From positions 1-64,000 of the forward strand of contig JAIBAF010000009.1 in the NCBI GenBank assembly GCA_019695335.1: a stretch of DNA of 64,000 nt, read 5' to 3'. Numbering within the stretch: position 1 is the first letter of the stretch; the number at the start of each line of letters is the position of its first letter. A program made the position numbers and the translations under genes. This DNA comes from a bacterium. GTDB taxonomy: Bacteria > CLD3 > SB21. Under the pieces are notes generated by a model. That model was not told where the DNA came from, ran no database searches, and worked only from the letters and a program-made list of their open reading frames with translations. Below are positions 36,099-44,587 of this stretch, in pieces.

Positions 36099-36147
36099 GA
36101 TACACTGTTAAGTATAGTTGAATCAGCTAATTACCTATTGATAAATA

Positions 36148-36639
36148 ATGAGTACAAAACAACAATATATCATTGACGGCTACAACATGATCCATAGAAT
36201 AGAGCGCTATCGGTCATTGTTGGTCACAAGTTTAGAAAGTGCGCGTCAAGGTCTGTTGTTGCAATTATCTAACTTTCGTGTACGTACATCGGTGGAGATA
36301 TCGGTTGTATTCGACGGCCAAAAATTATCGCAGCAAAAAACGTATGGAATTAAAGTATATTATTCGGATCGTCCGAATAACGCCGATGATTTTATCAAGG
36401 GCCTGGTTGATACGCTTAAACATCGCAACATGGTGACTGTAGTAAGTTCGGACAAGGAAGTGATGTGGTACGCCAAAAACAGCGGATGCGGTGTAGTGAG
36501 TGCAGAAAATTTTCAATCGCGACTCGAGCAGGCTAAAAGCCATTCAACCGTCAATGAAGAAATAGGCGGAAAATCCAACCCGAATCTTTCATCGAAAGAA
36601 ATCGATGAATGGATGAAATTATTCAACCAAAAGCCGTGA
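36148..36639 (+). CDS. NYN-domain (YacP/Rae1-like) ribonuclease-type protein
   Basis: 163 residues. The PIN-like NYN fold residues are visible: YIIDGYNMIH at the N-terminus, VVFDGQ, NNADDFIKGLV and VVSSDKEV, giving the acidic metal-binding cluster. Bacillus YacP/Rae1 is a ribosome-associated endoribonuclease; this family assignment is by motif, and the same role is inferred. No clear Shine-Dalgarno is seen. The stop codon overlaps a GTG that is the likely start of the next gene (GTGA), so the two are translationally coupled. Confidence 0.85.
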   Translation: MSTKQQYIIDGYNMIHRIERYRSLLVTSLESARQGLLLQLSNFRVRTSVEISVVFDGQKLSQQKTYGIKVYYSDRPNNADDFIKGLVDTLKHRNMVTVVSSDKEVMWYAKNSGCGVVSAENFQSRLEQAKSHSTVNEEIGGKSNPNLSSKEIDEWMKLFNQKP

Positions 36640-38009
36640 ACTATTCTTTACGATCATTTCGTTTTTATTCCACAGCATCAATCATAACCATAATCGCCTG
36701 TACGATTATCCTGATTAGAATCGATCAATTTATCGAATCGTGGATATCGTTGCTTTTGTCTTTCTTTCTTGTTTTTGGGAATCTGTCGGAATTACAAAAA
36801 ATTTTTAACGGCGGCGTGATTGAACATTGGCTAGCGGCTGTAACATTGGTGGTAATGCTCATCAGCGGTATTGGCTTTCACTTTCGCAAATCAGAACATA
36901 AGAATCGGTTGCACATACTGCAGAATAATTACGTTGCCAGAATTGCCGGCGTTATCGTGATCGGATTGTATACAATGATTCTGTTGTGTCCGATGGTTGC
37001 GCCGTACGATCCTGATTTCCAGCAAGATATTATCGTGACGCGTTACGCTCGTCCACTACAAACGATTCCTTATCTTAAATTGAAAGCACCAGACAAAATT
37101 GACTTACCGTTTCGGCAGGGCGATGGGGTAGTAGTGCAGGCTGTCAATCGATTGATCCGGGCAAACTATCGATTGTTGAACCGAAACGAACGGGCAATTT
37201 ATGTCGATCAATACCATATTAACCAGCAAGCGGTGTTTTACAAACAAGGCATTCAGAACAAGCAAATCAATATCTCTGAATTAATTTCGTATGATGAATC
37301 GGAGTTTGCAGGAAAACGTTTGTATGTACTCGGATCGGATCGATACGGAAGGGATTTGTTAAGCCGGATAATTTACGGTTCTAGAATTTCTTTGATCATC
37401 GGATTGCTGGCGGTTGTCATAGCCGTGACGCTGGGCGTTGCCATCGGCGCCGTTGCGGGATATTTCGGAAAATTTACCGATACTGCACTCATGCGTTTCG
37501 TCGATTTGATGCTATCGTTTCCCAATTTATTTTTGGTGTTATTGGTAATGGCGCTGTTTGGCAACTCGGTTTTTCTGATTATTCTGGTTTTGGGATTGAC
37601 AGGTTGGATGGGCGTGTCGCGTTTGATTCGCGGGCAAATTCTTTCATTGAAAGAAAATGAGTTCGTGCTCGCGGCAAAGGCGATGGGATTTAGTCATACG
37701 CGAATTATTTTCCGGCATTTGGTGCCGAATGCGATGGCGCCCGTGATCGTTGCGGCAACGCTGCGGCTCGGGGGACTGATTTTAGTCGAAGCGGGTTTGA
37801 GTTTTCTGGGACTTGGCGTACAACCGCCGGCCGCAAGCTGGGGAAATATTATCAATGAAGGGCGTGATACGTTGATTCAAGCGTGGTGGATTGCGACATT
37901 TCCGGGATTGGCTATTGTATCGACCGTGATTTGTTTTAACGTACTTGGGGACGGATTGCGTGATGCGCTTGATCCGAGAATGGCTACCGATAAACGAGTG
38001 GGAAATTAA
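36636..38009 (+). CDS. Unusual OppC/DppC-type ABC permease with extended N-terminus and extracytoplasmic insert
   Basis: About 457 residues from the GTG at 36636, which overlaps the upstream stop; an in-frame ATG at 36609 would add nine residues. The C-terminal half is a standard OppC permease: LGSDRYGRDLLSRIIYGSR, five TM helices, and the EAA loop EFVLAAKAMGFSHTRIIFRHLVPNAMAPVIV, ending SWGNIINEGRDTL. Normal OppC is about 300 residues. Here an extra ~90 residues with two or three hydrophobic segments lie before the first canonical helix (GVIVIGLYTMILLCPMVAPYDPD). About 100 residues also separate that helix from the permease core, where ~40 is usual. No OppB, ATPase or binding-protein gene is adjacent, so partners must be encoded elsewhere. 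The substrate is unknown. Confidence 0.85.
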   Translation: MNYSLRSFRFYSTASIITIIACTIILIRIDQFIESWISLLLSFFLVFGNLSELQKIFNGGVIEHWLAAVTLVVMLISGIGFHFRKSEHKNRLHILQNNYVARIAGVIVIGLYTMILLCPMVAPYDPDFQQDIIVTRYARPLQTIPYLKLKAPDKIDLPFRQGDGVVVQAVNRLIRANYRLLNRNERAIYVDQYHINQQAVFYKQGIQNKQINISELISYDESEFAGKRLYVLGSDRYGRDLLSRIIYGSRISLIIGLLAVVIAVTLGVAIGAVAGYFGKFTDTALMRFVDLMLSFPNLFLVLLVMALFGNSVFLIILVLGLTGWMGVSRLIRGQILSLKENEFVLAAKAMGFSHTRIIFRHLVPNAMAPVIVAATLRLGGLILVEAGLSFLGLGVQPPAASWGNIINEGRDTLIQAWWIATFPGLAIVSTVICFNVLGDGLRDALDPRMATDKRVGN

Positions 38010-38018
38010 AAATAGAAT

Positions 38019-38042
38019 CTCGATTCTCCGCGCTCAGGATGA
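38019..38042. repeat. Degenerate dispersed-repeat remnant (copy 4)
   Basis: CTCGATTCTCCGCGCTCAGG resembles the GACTCCGCTCAGG core of the other copies. It lies between the convergent permease and Nudix genes. Confidence 0.35.
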
Positions 38043-38046
38043 AATA

Positions 38047-38508
38047 CTACAATTCAATTTTAACAAATTTACTGACTTCTTTTTTGGAAACAATAAATTC
38101 GTGTACAATCTTCAAACCCTCTTTTTGTGCCGGCCACGGCAAAGCTTCCAGCGCTTCTTCATAGGTCATCCATTGATAATCCGAATGTTCGTGCGACAGT
38201 TTGATATCTTGAGATGTTACTTCGGCGGCAAAAACCGGGATCATATTGATCCGGTCGTGTGAAGCTTCATAAAAACTATTGATGAACGGCACCGTCCAAA
38301 AATGAACGGGCTTTAATCCTGTTTCTTCTTTGAGTTCGCGTAAAGCTGTTTGATACGCTTTTTCGCCGTTTTCAATTTTTCCACCGATCATGCGCCACGA
38401 ATCAGCGTATATTACTTGACCGGCTCGCTTCAAAAGTAAGTACAACGGTTCGTCGTCCTCGAGACGAAATACATGACAATCGATTACTCGGCAGATTATT
38501 TCCGGCAT
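38047..38508 (-). CDS. Nudix hydrolase (dATP/dihydroneopterin-triphosphate pyrophosphatase-like)
   Basis: 153 residues. The Nudix box is complete (GGKIENGEKAYQTALRELKEETGL), so the metal-binding Glu residues are all present. The overall length and the SWRMIGGKIE context resemble NudB-type nucleotide hydrolases that clear dATP, 8-oxo-nucleotides or the dihydroneopterin triphosphate of folate synthesis. The exact substrate cannot be read. The ATG overlaps the stop codon of the queuosine-precursor transporter gene (TAATG). Confidence 0.88.
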   Translation of the reverse strand: MPEIICRVIDCHVFRLEDDEPLYLLLKRAGQVIYADSWRMIGGKIENGEKAYQTALRELKEETGLKPVHFWTVPFINSFYEASHDRINMIPVFAAEVTSQDIKLSHEHSDYQWMTYEEALEALPWPAQKEGLKIVHEFIVSKKEVSKFVKIEL

Positions 38509-39191
38509 TAGGGCGTCTCCTCGGCGTGGTGGATCATTTCTTTCGCTTCACGTCCCAAATAGCGGTCGATCAGAAAGTGCGCGAGATAGATCAACGGCGT
38601 AAGCAGGATCGCGAGCACGAACTTATAAATATAATTAGTAATTCCGATATTTACAATCTGATCAAATGCGATTTTTCCTGAAAAAGCAATAAACAGAACT
38701 ACAAATGAATCGATAAACTGAGATACAAACGTCGATCCGGTTGCGCGTAGCCACAAAAGTTTTTCATGCGTGCGTTTGCGAATCCAATGAAATATCTGGA
38801 TGTCAATTAATTGTCCGATGAGATAAGCCGTGATCGAGCCGAGGATAATGCGATTCGATTGACCGAAGACACCGTTGAACATCTCGTCGGTTACGGGTGA
38901 AATCGGCGCCGCCGGAATCGACATATCGATCAAAAGAGCCACGTAAGCGATAGCGATCATCACCATACCGATGATCGTAACAAAACGAATGCCGGGTTTT
39001 CCATAATATTCATTAATTAAATCGGTAACAATGAATGTAACAGGAAAAGGAACGACGCCCATCGTCATAGTAAAAATCAATGATTCCGTAATCGGCCATT
39101 GAATAAGTTTGCTGCCCGTAATTTCTGCGAGGATAAGCGCTGTTAAAAAAATACCCATCAAGATACAGTACAACTTCTGCTCTTTATTCAT
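38508..39191 (-). CDS. Queuosine precursor transporter (QPTR/YhhQ, VUT family)
   Basis: 227 residues from the ATG at 39191, which has a GGAGAG Shine-Dalgarno; an upstream in-frame ATG would add seven residues without one. Six hydrophobic helices and the family stretches FPVTFIVTDLINEYYGKP, QSNRIILGSITAYLIGQLIDI and ATGSTFVSQFIDSFVVLFIAF are diagnostic. It imports preQ0/preQ1-type deazapurines across the inner membrane. It fits with queA at 34941. It is cotranscribed with the Nudix gene. No queC/D/E/F is in the window. Confidence 0.9.
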   Translation of the reverse strand: MNKEQKLYCILMGIFLTALILAEITGSKLIQWPITESLIFTMTMGVVPFPVTFIVTDLINEYYGKPGIRFVTIIGMVMIAIAYVALLIDMSIPAAPISPVTDEMFNGVFGQSNRIILGSITAYLIGQLIDIQIFHWIRKRTHEKLLWLRATGSTFVSQFIDSFVVLFIAFSGKIAFDQIVNIGITNYIYKFVLAILLTPLIYLAHFLIDRYLGREAKEMIHHAEETP

Positions 39192-39263
39192 AACACTCTC
39201 CAATAATGTCAATAAACGATTTTTAAAAATATGAGGATTCGGGGATAGAAATGCAATAACCTA

Positions 39264-39292
39264 TTGAAATAAGAAATTATTTTGTCTATTTT
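39264..39292 (+). promoter_or_regulatory. Sigma-70-type promoter of the CheW/MCP/CheA-like/ParA cluster
   Basis: TTGAAA (39264-39269), 17 nt, TATTTT (39287-39292), about 110 nt before the CheW start. It is not a sigma-28 flagellar promoter. Confidence 0.6.
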
Positions 39293-39401
39293 TACAACCG
39301 TTAAGTTCGTCCCATCCCTTGCAGCTTGGAGAGGACATTTTTTCGACCCTAAATCGTAGTCCTCGCAATAAAGCTTATCAAACCTGAAATTCAGAATTTG
39401 T

Positions 39402-39836
39402 ATGAAGCAATTCGTTAAATTTAATATTGACGGTGAAGTTTTCGGCGCCGACGTTTTTGCCGTGAGCGAAATCTGCCGCGATACCGGTATTACCAAGGTT
39501 CCGAATACATCACCGGTCGTCGAAGGCGTCATTCAAATCCGCGGCAAAGTGATTCCAACCGTTGATTTGCGTAAGCAATTGGGTTTAACGCCATCGGAAA
39601 ATTCCAAACGTCGGATTCTGATTACTAAAATTCAAAATCGTATATTGGGTTTTGTAGTAGGAGAGATCGACGGATTTGTGGCAGTGTCTTCCGATGCGGT
39701 CAAACCGGCGGCGTCTGAAGCGCTAAAATTGGAACGGAAGTGGATCGAAGCGCGCGTCGATCACCCGCAAGGAACGTTTTGGGTAATTAATTTTGAAGCG
39801 ATTCTCGCCCTGCTCGAAGAACATCATCGCGTCTAA
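39402..39836 (+). CDS. CheW-like coupling protein
   Basis: 144 residues, a single CheW SH3-like double barrel: QFVKFNIDGEVFGADVFAVSEICR, VEGVIQIRGKVIPTVDLRKQLGL, the VVGEIDGFVAVSSDAVKPA region and a C-terminal VINFEAILALLEE. CheW normally bridges MCP tips and the CheA P5 domain. It is the first of four same-strand genes (MCP-like 17 bp on, then CheA-like, then ParA) without response regulators or methylation enzymes. No Shine-Dalgarno is seen; the promoter is at 39264-39292. Confidence 0.92.
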   Translation: MKQFVKFNIDGEVFGADVFAVSEICRDTGITKVPNTSPVVEGVIQIRGKVIPTVDLRKQLGLTPSENSKRRILITKIQNRILGFVVGEIDGFVAVSSDAVKPAASEALKLERKWIEARVDHPQGTFWVINFEAILALLEEHHRV

Positions 39837-39853
39837 GTTTAGGAGACCGTGAC

Positions 39854-41734
39854 ATGCTTAGCCATTTAAACATACAGCTTAAAATTCTGCTCGGCTTTAC
39901 GTCCATCCTCCTCTTATTACTGCTTAGTACCGTTATTTCCAATGAATTTGTTGCCGATGTGAATGAGGATATTCGTTTCCTGAATGAAGTTTCTAATCAA
40001 CTCGTAAGTGAGGCCGGCGAAACGGCCGCTTTATTACTCAAAGCATCATCGGAGCTCGAAAAATATAATCGCGAAAATAATAAAGACGTTGTTGTACAAA
40101 TCGGCGAACGCCGGGATGAGTTGATCAAAAAACTTACGGAAATTTTGGTTAAAATCGATCAGACTAAAAAACACGTCAAAAATGATAAACTCAACGAGCA
40201 ACTGGCTGAAGCTCAAAAAAATCTTGAACGGTACGAAGGATTTTCCAGCCAGATCATGTTCAAACACCGTGTGTTACTTGAGACACGTTTTCTCAGCCAG
40301 ATCCAGAAATTGACCGCTGAGAAAGAAGAACTGATGGCGCAAGTTCGCATGCATGAAGAAGCGACGTCGAAAAATCTGCAGCAAATCGCCATTATCGCAC
40401 ACGAGATTAACCGCAGTGCTGTCAAGAAAGCCATGGATACCACGGCTACAGTTAGCCGTACGATGATTATCGGTACGATCGTATCGATTGTACTCGGTAT
40501 CATTCTCGCCATTTTTATCGGGCGTGATCTGTCAGGACCGATCAACGAGTTTTCGCGTTTCATGGATAAGATCGGCTTGGACATGAGCCAGCGTTTGCGC
40601 GTGCAGCAAAAAAACGAGATCGGAAAACTCGCAACACAGTTCAACGAATTTCTGTCAAATTTAGAAAATAACCTGAAGCAAGTTTTCGTGTCATCGGAAT
40701 CCACACTGAAACATTCCGGAGCGATGACCGGTAATGTGGAAAGTTTCGTTTCGCAAACGCAGGATCAGTTAGACGAGTTAAAACAAGTCGAAGGTATGTT
40801 AGATCATCTGGCCAACGATACACAAGGAGTCGTAACGTCGTTACGCGAAGTTGAAAAACTGGGCGAAATTAACGGAAGCCAGGAAAAGATTCATCAGACC
40901 ATTCAAAACATGGATGCGACGCTTCAGGAAACTTATAAAACTATCCGTGAAACACGCTCCTCCCTTACGTCCGTCAGCGTCGTAGCGCAGGATACGATGC
41001 GCGAAACCGAAGCATGGGACCGTTCCGTAGTGGACAGCGAGAAAGTCATTACGGATATGATCGGGCTGACGCAAAAAGTTGAAGCAAATGCCCAGCAGAT
41101 GGAAGAGACGATTCGTACGATGAAAGATATTTCCGACCTCGTACACGTACTGGCGTTGAATGCTTCACTGGAAGGAGCCAAAGCCGGGGAATATGGAAAA
41201 GGTTTCTTAAATGTTGCGGATCAGTTGCAAACCGTTTCAAAACGCGTCGATTCTTTGGCCGCCGAGGTTAATAACCTGATTAATGACGACCGGCATCGTG
41301 CGGATCAGGTGCGTACGTTCGGTCAGCGTTTGGCGGAGTGTTTCAAAACATCGAAAGCTCAAAGCCGCACTGCGCACGAACATATGGTCAAACTAACGGA
41401 AAGCTCGAAGAATTATACCGGTCAATTGGATCGGCTTTCAGAAACTTCTTCGGCAATGACCAATCTGCTCGCTTCGGTCGAAGAATGGACTGAAACGCAC
41501 GAACAACACATTTCGAATTTAAAAAATCAACTTGTGCAGATTTCACAACAGGCATTCGGCGAAAATGCGAAGATGGAAAGAACCGCCGATTCGGTGCGTA
41601 TGGCTATCAAAATATCGAAAGATACATTGGTTTCAGCAGCAGCCAATAAAGACAGCATTACGCAATTGTCTCTTTCGACCAAACAATTATCCAAATTACT
41701 GGAAAATTTTAAAGTAGGTAAATCGCGGTATTAA
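39854..41734 (+). CDS. Two-TM MCP-like receptor with altered signalling tip
   Basis: 626 residues. TM1 is at ~10-29 and TM2 at ~203-225, enclosing a ~170-residue helical, highly charged sensor region with no recognised ligand-binding fold. HAMP follows (GPINEFSRFMDKIG...EIGKLATQFNEFL), then a long coiled coil. The tip hairpin is LALNASLEGAKAGEYGKGF (from residue 433). The Asn and Glu needed for trimer and CheW contacts are kept, but the usual QTNLLALNAAIEAARAGE is changed: QTN to VHV, and Arg to Lys. No CheR-docking pentapeptide lies at the C-terminus. A GGAG Shine-Dalgarno precedes it. It would sit in the inner membrane and form an array with the neighbouring CheW and CheA-like protein. Confidence 0.85.
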   Translation: MLSHLNIQLKILLGFTSILLLLLLSTVISNEFVADVNEDIRFLNEVSNQLVSEAGETAALLLKASSELEKYNRENNKDVVVQIGERRDELIKKLTEILVKIDQTKKHVKNDKLNEQLAEAQKNLERYEGFSSQIMFKHRVLLETRFLSQIQKLTAEKEELMAQVRMHEEATSKNLQQIAIIAHEINRSAVKKAMDTTATVSRTMIIGTIVSIVLGIILAIFIGRDLSGPINEFSRFMDKIGLDMSQRLRVQQKNEIGKLATQFNEFLSNLENNLKQVFVSSESTLKHSGAMTGNVESFVSQTQDQLDELKQVEGMLDHLANDTQGVVTSLREVEKLGEINGSQEKIHQTIQNMDATLQETYKTIRETRSSLTSVSVVAQDTMRETEAWDRSVVDSEKVITDMIGLTQKVEANAQQMEETIRTMKDISDLVHVLALNASLEGAKAGEYGKGFLNVADQLQTVSKRVDSLAAEVNNLINDDRHRADQVRTFGQRLAECFKTSKAQSRTAHEHMVKLTESSKNYTGQLDRLSETSSAMTNLLASVEEWTETHEQHISNLKNQLVQISQQAFGENAKMERTADSVRMAIKISKDTLVSAAANKDSITQLSLSTKQLSKLLENFKVGKSRY

Positions 41735-41766
41735 CCGGTCATTCATGTATTAGGAAGGATCACGTC

Positions 41767-44571
41767 ATGGCGATGTATGATCGTGAGCAGGTGGAATTGT
41801 TTCTTTCACAAGCCCGGAAGAATCTTCTGACGATCAAGAACGATCTTAATCGTTTTGAAGATGAAATAATCGATGACACTCATTTGGTGCAAATGGCTGA
41901 CGGAATGTATAGCATTAAAATTGCCGCCGCCCAAGCCGGTTTGCCTAAAACACAGGCATTAGCCGACGCGATGGAACATGCGGTGAATCATTTCGTGAAA
42001 GAACCGGACCAATTTGATTTTGCCGCCCGTCAAACGTTGCTGGAGTGCGTGCATGCCCTGGAAAGAAGCGTAACGGCTTTGTCACAGGATATGGAAGAAC
42101 CGGATACGGAGGAAGCCGTAGAAAAAATAAAAACTTTCGAAGCGGATGAAGAAAACGGGGAGATTGCCGAATCACCGGCGCCGCTTCCTGTTCAGCCGGC
42201 AATTCTTTATCAGGCTATCAACGATCACGCCGAAGAGTTTTTGCATTTTAAAGAAAACGTTGAAGCACTTCTGAATAAATTGGCCAAATTGATTCCGGAA
42301 ATGGAACGCAAACACAAGTTGTCCGACCAGAGAGAAATTTATGAATTGCTGGACGACCTGATCATGATGGCCGAGTATCGGGGATTTGATCACGTGTGGC
42401 GCTTTATTGGCGACCTCAAAAAGAAAGTTGTTCTTGGCGGAGAAAGCATGCAAGCGCTTGAGAGCGCGGTTTCGCAAATGATTTCGCTTGATCCGCGTAC
42501 TGCTTCGCTTTTGGAAAGTGAGCATCCGGCTACGACCGGTCGGACGGCGCAGCCACAACGCACCGTCGGAAAAAAATTTCAATTCAATATCGATACTGAA
42601 TTGATGCAGGCCCTTGAGATTCATCTCGATGTCATGAATCCTCTCGTCCATGATCTCGGCAGCGAGATGACACGTACGATGTATGTGGATTCGGTGGAAA
42701 ATCTTTTGACCAAAGCGAGGGCTATGGCGTTGTCCTGGCTGGAAGAATTAATGTACGGCCATAAAGAGATGGTCAAATATACATTGGATAACCATTCCGA
42801 ATTGCGGACTGAACAAATCGAAAAAATTCAGGACGACTTACTGGCATTAAATGCGCTGGTGGATGAAGCGCGTCGCAAGATGGTGGCGACCGGACAAAAT
42901 TTACGTCAAAGCAGGAAAGGACCGCGCGATGAGGATCAGCGTGAAAAAAGCCGGAAGGAAGTACTGTACACGGTGGTCAATCTGCATGTGATTTTATCAG
43001 CCATCGAAGCGGAGGAAAAGACTTTTCAGAATTATCACAAATACAGGCATCTGCTGGGTCAATTGTATTCGGCATCGTCCCGCCTGCGTTACGAAGACAT
43101 CAAGCGGCTGGCCGAAAAACAGCAAGCCATTATCGAACGGGCGCTTTATAAAACAGCGCGCCACCTGACTAAAAAAGAAATTGAGCGGCTGTCGGAATAT
43201 CTTCGCGAAACCGTTCAATGGATGGCAGAAAAAACCGATCTGAAAATATCGGACTTTATCCAAGATGGAAAAGTTATCAGCCAAAAATTCATTCTGGACG
43301 AATTACTCAATAACCTGGATTCGCAGTATGTCCTTCAACACCGGCTGCCGGCTGAAACAGGCAAAGTCAATGCGATGATGGATTCCGTGGTGGCGCTGGC
43401 GTTGAGCCAGTCGGGTTTTATTCAATTGCAGGAAAATTTCGAAAAATTATACGATCGGTGGCGCGATGGAAAAACAGACGATGTCTTATCATTGATGAAA
43501 GATTTCAGCGCCCGGATGGAAGCGTCGTTGGATATGCTGAATAAAATCACTATGGAAATGGAAGACACGGTGACGTATATCCGCGAAGTGCCCGTTCATT
43601 ATTTCTTTAACCGCATTCAGAAAATGGCCAAAGATGCCGCCGACCGAAACGAACGGAAATTATTTTTTACCGCAACCGGCACTGATACGACAATTGATCT
43701 GAATCTGCTTCAGGATGTCGAAGATCCGCTGTTGCACATTTTCAAAAAGAAAATCGATTCCGGCGTTGAAAAAAACGATACTATGAACTTACGAATTCAT
43801 GCCTTTGAAGAAAACGATCAGATTTGCTTTGCGGTGGAAGATTCGGCCCATGAACTTGATCCGGATGTAATTTTTAAAGAAGAACGCACCATTCGTTCGA
43901 ACAGTGAGCTTCTGGGTTTGTCCCGTACGGAAAAATTGAATTTGATTCTGTCGGCCATATTCGGCGTCAATGTCGAATCGCCCGAAGCACGCGCGAGCGG
44001 AGTCAGCTTTGTCCGCCGGAATCTCGAGAAACTTCAGTGTTCGATGGATCTGGAAACATCGGGCGATCATACCACCAAACTGATCATCAAAATTCCACGG
44101 CGTCCGGTTTTCTTCCGCGCCATGTTAGTCCGTGTTTTAAATTATGTATATTGTATGCCGGCTCGGCCTGTGATCGAAACCCTCTCAATTGCCGCGGAAA
44201 GTATTTTAAAAATTGAAAATCATGAAGTGTTGCGTTATCACGAAAAACTGATTACGCTATTACGATTGACGGATATTTTCAACCTGGAATCGGTTCAGAC
44301 CGGCGAGACGCAAGCGGTCATTGTCAACATCGGAACAAAAGAAGTGGCGATCATGATCGACGCTTCATTAGGCGAAAAAGATATCGTCATTAAGCCCATG
44401 GAAGAAGAGTGGGTCATGGCGGCCGGAGTGTCAGGAGCGACGATTCTCGGTAACGGCGATATAGCGCTGGTACTGGATCTGAGAGGATTAACAGAAATGG
44501 CGTTCGAACGGGAAAGGGCGCTGAGACAATATTTAGCGTCGTTGAAATCGACGGAGATGGAAACGGCTTAA
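41767..44571 (+). CDS. CheA-shaped pseudokinase lacking the phosphorylatable histidine and ATP-binding motifs
   Basis: 934 residues. N-terminal Hpt-like helices (~5-110) show MADGMYSIKIAAAQAG where CheA has AxHSIKGSAG; Tyr48 replaces the phospho-accepting His. A long, mostly helical middle (~145-530) has no recognised family. From ~538 the order is that of CheA: P3 dimerisation (MDSVVALALSQSGFIQL...), a histidine-kinase ATPase fold, then a CheW-like P5 (~775-920: LVRVLNYVYCMPARPVIETL, LITLLRLTDIF, IVIKPMEEEW, ATILGNGDIALVLDLRGL). In the ATPase fold the N-box Asn is Lys661 (HIFKKKIDSG), the DxGxG box is D692-SAHE, and the second glycine box is ARASG. Kinase activity is therefore not expected; a scaffold role is inferred. 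It starts 32 bp after the MCP gene. Confidence 0.82.
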   Translation: MAMYDREQVELFLSQARKNLLTIKNDLNRFEDEIIDDTHLVQMADGMYSIKIAAAQAGLPKTQALADAMEHAVNHFVKEPDQFDFAARQTLLECVHALERSVTALSQDMEEPDTEEAVEKIKTFEADEENGEIAESPAPLPVQPAILYQAINDHAEEFLHFKENVEALLNKLAKLIPEMERKHKLSDQREIYELLDDLIMMAEYRGFDHVWRFIGDLKKKVVLGGESMQALESAVSQMISLDPRTASLLESEHPATTGRTAQPQRTVGKKFQFNIDTELMQALEIHLDVMNPLVHDLGSEMTRTMYVDSVENLLTKARAMALSWLEELMYGHKEMVKYTLDNHSELRTEQIEKIQDDLLALNALVDEARRKMVATGQNLRQSRKGPRDEDQREKSRKEVLYTVVNLHVILSAIEAEEKTFQNYHKYRHLLGQLYSASSRLRYEDIKRLAEKQQAIIERALYKTARHLTKKEIERLSEYLRETVQWMAEKTDLKISDFIQDGKVISQKFILDELLNNLDSQYVLQHRLPAETGKVNAMMDSVVALALSQSGFIQLQENFEKLYDRWRDGKTDDVLSLMKDFSARMEASLDMLNKITMEMEDTVTYIREVPVHYFFNRIQKMAKDAADRNERKLFFTATGTDTTIDLNLLQDVEDPLLHIFKKKIDSGVEKNDTMNLRIHAFEENDQICFAVEDSAHELDPDVIFKEERTIRSNSELLGLSRTEKLNLILSAIFGVNVESPEARASGVSFVRRNLEKLQCSMDLETSGDHTTKLIIKIPRRPVFFRAMLVRVLNYVYCMPARPVIETLSIAAESILKIENHEVLRYHEKLITLLRLTDIFNLESVQTGETQAVIVNIGTKEVAIMIDASLGEKDIVIKPMEEEWVMAAGVSGATILGNGDIALVLDLRGLTEMAFERERALRQYLASLKSTEMETA

Positions 44572-44587
44572 CGAAACTCAATCATGT

